A DNA stretch of 64,000 nucleotides, taken from NCBI RefSeq assembly GCF_017874415.1, contig NZ_JAGGLM010000006.1, positions 1 to 64,000 on the forward strand. Reading direction: 5' to 3'. The notes beneath the pieces were generated by a model. That model had not been told where the DNA came from and ran no database searches. It worked only from the letters and a program-made list of their open reading frames with translations. Source of the DNA: Clostridium algifaecis. Its GTDB lineage: Bacteria > Bacillota > Clostridia > Clostridiales > Clostridiaceae. A program made the position numbers and the translations under genes. Positions 62,015 to 64,000 of the stretch are shown in pieces (the stretch's first letter is position 1; each line of letters opens with the position of its first letter).

Positions 62015-63037
62015 TCACTTAAGTACAGTTGAACCTCTTATTTCAAGTTTAGATTTTAAATAAATGCATATATTCTTTTCAGTTATTCCATCTTTTATCC
62101 TGTCTAATAATATCTTTGCTGATTTCATTCCCATATCATAAGATGGTTGTGATATAGTAGTAATTCCTGGTGGTATAAGTGATGCCCAACCCCAATTGTC
62201 ATATCCACAAATTCCTACATCTTCAGGTACTTTTAAGTCAAACTTATTTATAGATTGCAATACATTTAAGAGTACTACTCCATTAATAGCAAATATAACT
62301 TTGCTCCCTTCATAATTATTTAAAAAGTCAAACAAATCAAGTTCTACATTTCCTGTGTTATTCCTGTCTACGGTGTATACATTAAAATTAGAACTATCAA
62401 GTCTACTATTACAAACATCTAAAAATGCTCTTTCCCTTTCAATTCTTACGCTTATTTTATCTACATACTGCGTAAAAAGTGCTGCATTTTTAAAGCCAGA
62501 ATCAATTAAATAATTTATAGTTTTAAATGTCATATCGTAGTTGTTACTAGTAACAGAATCAAAGATTTCATCATTTATAATTCTGTCCATAGTTACAACA
62601 GGAACACCTTGATTAAGTATATCGATTAATAATTCTTCATTATGACCTGTTCCATTTACTATTAATCCATCGACATTCTGAGACATAAGAGAAAGAATAT
62701 ATTCTCTCTCTTTATCTTTGTCATTATCTGAATTGGCTATTATAGTATTATAAGCATATTTTCTACATTCATCACTTATGCCCTTTATGAGCAGTGATGA
62801 AAATGGATTAGTCAAATCTGCAATTATAATTCCTATAAGTTTACTTTTCTTGAGTTTTAAACTTCTAGCTACATTGTTAGGTTTGTAATTTAATTCATCT
62901 ATTACCTTTTCAATGTTTTTTCTAGTTTTTTGTGACATAAATTCAAATTTCCCATTTAAATATCTAGAGATTGTTGACTTGGATACTCCTGCTTTTTCTG
63001 CTACATCATCAATTACAATTTTTTTCTCAGACTTCAT
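62015..63037 (-). CDS. LacI-family transcriptional regulator
   Basis: This 340-residue repressor has a LacI HTH at residues 7-30 (IDDVAEKAGVSKSTISRYLNGK) with the hinge helix following (PNNVARSLK) and a sugar-binding periplasmic-type core. The start at 63037 follows AGAGGTTAAATAT; a longer frame has no homology upstream. Two similar palindromes (61987, 63056) lie before the kinase gene and before this gene. This indicates control of the kinase and autoregulation. Inducer unknown. Confidence 0.92.
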   Translation of the reverse strand: MKSEKKIVIDDVAEKAGVSKSTISRYLNGKFEFMSQKTRKNIEKVIDELNYKPNNVARSLKLKKSKLIGIIIADLTNPFSSLLIKGISDECRKYAYNTIIANSDNDKDKEREYILSLMSQNVDGLIVNGTGHNEELLIDILNQGVPVVTMDRIINDEIFDSVTSNNYDMTFKTINYLIDSGFKNAALFTQYVDKISVRIERERAFLDVCNSRLDSSNFNVYTVDRNNTGNVELDLFDFLNNYEGSKVIFAINGVVLLNVLQSINKFDLKVPEDVGICGYDNWGWASLIPPGITTISQPSYDMGMKSAKILLDRIKDGITEKNICIYLKSKLEIRGSTVLK

Positions 63038-63055
63038 ATATTTAACCTCTTTTAG

Positions 63056-63065
63056 AAACCGATTT
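63056..63065. promoter_or_regulatory. Second LacI-type operator, before the regulator gene
   Basis: AAACCGATTT within TTTAGAAACCGATTTA shares TTTAGAAACCG with the site at 61981-61992. It lies about 20 bases upstream of the lacI start codon and suggests autoregulation. Confidence 0.55.
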
Positions 63066-63237
63066 ACTAATATTATATTATCATGTAAGGTTAACGCTTT
63101 CAATAGTTAATTCAATATTATCAAGTTAGTAATAATATTAATTGTAAACTTAAATAAGTCATCGCTTTATGATATACTGTTTTTATTAAAAAATACAGAA
63201 ATATCAATAAATGATGACTTAAACATACTTTTTGATT

Positions 63238-64000
63238 TTATATAGATATTAAATCTTTTACACTAAAGTTGATATTAATATCATAACTTTTATTTATATT
63301 TTTATACTTTATTTTAGCAATTTTTTGTTCTGCATCATAGAACCATCCTTCTTCAATTGCCTCAAATTCCTTTTCATCTAGGAACATAGACATCTTTTTA
63401 TTTTCTAAGCTTATCTGAACTGGTGCTACATCTTTGCATATTAAATCTATAGTCATTTTTTTAACTTGTTTATTATAATTTCCGTCTTTCTCAAATTTAA
63501 TTTTAACTCCATTATTCTTCTTTATAGATATTATTGTTTTTAAATATTCTTTGTTTTTGTAATTGTTGGTAATACCATCATCTTCATATAATACAAAGCT
63601 GGATTCCTGTGATGGCTCTATTATAAGTTTAAGTTTTTCTGCTGAATCATTATGAATATTCATTAAATCCTCACTAATTGGTATAATTGATCCACTTCTA
63701 AGGAACATAGGAATTGAATCTAATGTAACTTCAAATTCAATCGTTTGTCCTCCTTCATATACATGTTTTGTATTCCAATCAAACCAAGTAGCTCCTTCTG
63801 GTAAATATACTTTTCTTGTTTTTGCACCTTTTTCAAGGACATTGGCAACCAATATAAAATTTCCAAGCATAAAATCAAAACTTTCATTTAATAATTTTTT
63901 ATCATTTTGAAATTCATATATTAAAGGTCTCATAATTGGCGATCCACTTGCAGATGCTTCAAACAATAATGAATATAAATACGGTACCAATTTATACCTA
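63238..64000 (-). CDS. GH31-family glycosidase, C-terminal part
   Basis: This is the last 250 or so residues of a GH31 enzyme (alpha-glucosidase/alpha-xylosidase group), open to the window edge. The frame begins RYKLVPYLYSLL and continues with SGSPIMRPLIYEF and FMLGNFILVANVLEKGA. VYLPEGATWFDW and IPMFLRSGSIIP follow, all standard blocks after the catalytic barrel, then a DUF5110-like beta domain. The catalytic Asp residues lie outside. It is upstream of the LacI regulator on the same strand, so it is probably part of the same sugar locus. The substrate cannot be set from this part. Confidence 0.85.
   Translation of the reverse strand, partial: RYKLVPYLYSLLFEASASGSPIMRPLIYEFQNDKKLLNESFDFMLGNFILVANVLEKGAKTRKVYLPEGATWFDWNTKHVYEGGQTIEFEVTLDSIPMFLRSGSIIPISEDLMNIHNDSAEKLKLIIEPSQESSFVLYEDDGITNNYKNKEYLKTIISIKKNNGVKIKFEKDGNYNKQVKKMTIDLICKDVAPVQISLENKKMSMFLDEKEFEAIEEGWFYDAEQKIAKIKYKNINKSYDININFSVKDLISI

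Noticed and set aside
1-64000. CRISPR array, tRNA or rRNA genes
   Set aside because: No regularly spaced direct repeats, cloverleaf sequences or rRNA blocks were recognised anywhere in the window.

Overview
The window is low-GC DNA with Clostridium-type ribosome binding sites (AGGAGG/AAGGAG, frequent TTG and GTG starts), Gram-positive riboswitches and T-boxes, an [FeFe]-hydrogenase maturase (HydE), ECF and PTS transport genes, and an archaeal-type ProS. This points to an anaerobic Firmicute of the genus Clostridium (sensu lato). I cannot name the species from sequence alone.

Layout. (1) 1-6,600 is an accessory island. An IS3-family element is inserted in an IS91-family transposase gene. It is followed by a small DUF3784 membrane protein, an overlapping ATPase/RloB pair (RloAB/AbiL-like defence), an XRE regulator / ImmA-IrrE-type metalloprotease / truncated PIN-like cluster, and a Fic protein. 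(2) 6,740-11,150 is a PTS sugar operon (IIA, IIB, UlaA-type IIC) with its own PRD regulator and a cre site. (3) 11,200-19,050 holds, on the minus strand, a YczE-like protein, an EamA and a MATE transporter, a PrpR-N regulator with a degenerate AAA+ domain, a GT39 glycosyltransferase and an acyltransferase. (4) 19,190-29,090 is mostly housekeeping: an SDR, tyrS, an AlbA_2 regulator, a 53-aa zinc ribbon, an ECF S component, a PAP2 enzyme, prfC, a HAD phosphatase and trpS with a Trp T-box. (5) 29,430-38,080 is one giant gene for a cyclic beta-1,2-glucan synthase (NdvB-type). (6) 38,200-50,930 carries lysC-lysA behind a lysine riboswitch, an M18 aminopeptidase, hydE, a HelD-like helicase, ftsH, pepV and proS with a Pro T-box. 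(7) 50,990-59,100 is the most interesting region. A minus-strand run encodes an SsuABC/TauABC-type ABC transporter, a threonine-synthase-like PLP enzyme, a LarA-family racemase and an Ldh2/ComC-type dehydrogenase. It sits behind a tandem leader (T-box followed by a SAM-I riboswitch) and is divergent from a LysR regulator. (8) 59,130-64,000 holds a MutS-like gene broken by one in-frame stop, a PfkB sugar kinase and a LacI regulator with matching operators, and the 3' end of a GH31 glycosidase gene.

How the genes work together. Amino-acid supply is sensed by RNA at four loci: Trp T-box for trpS, Pro T-box for proS, lysine riboswitch for lysCA, and T-box plus SAM-I for the region 7 operon. The last one argues that the operon serves sulfur or methionine metabolism. 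I infer uptake of an organosulfur compound with processing of a 2-hydroxyacid by racemisation and oxidation. The exact substrate cannot be read from the sequence. No CRISPR array, rRNA or tRNA gene was seen.
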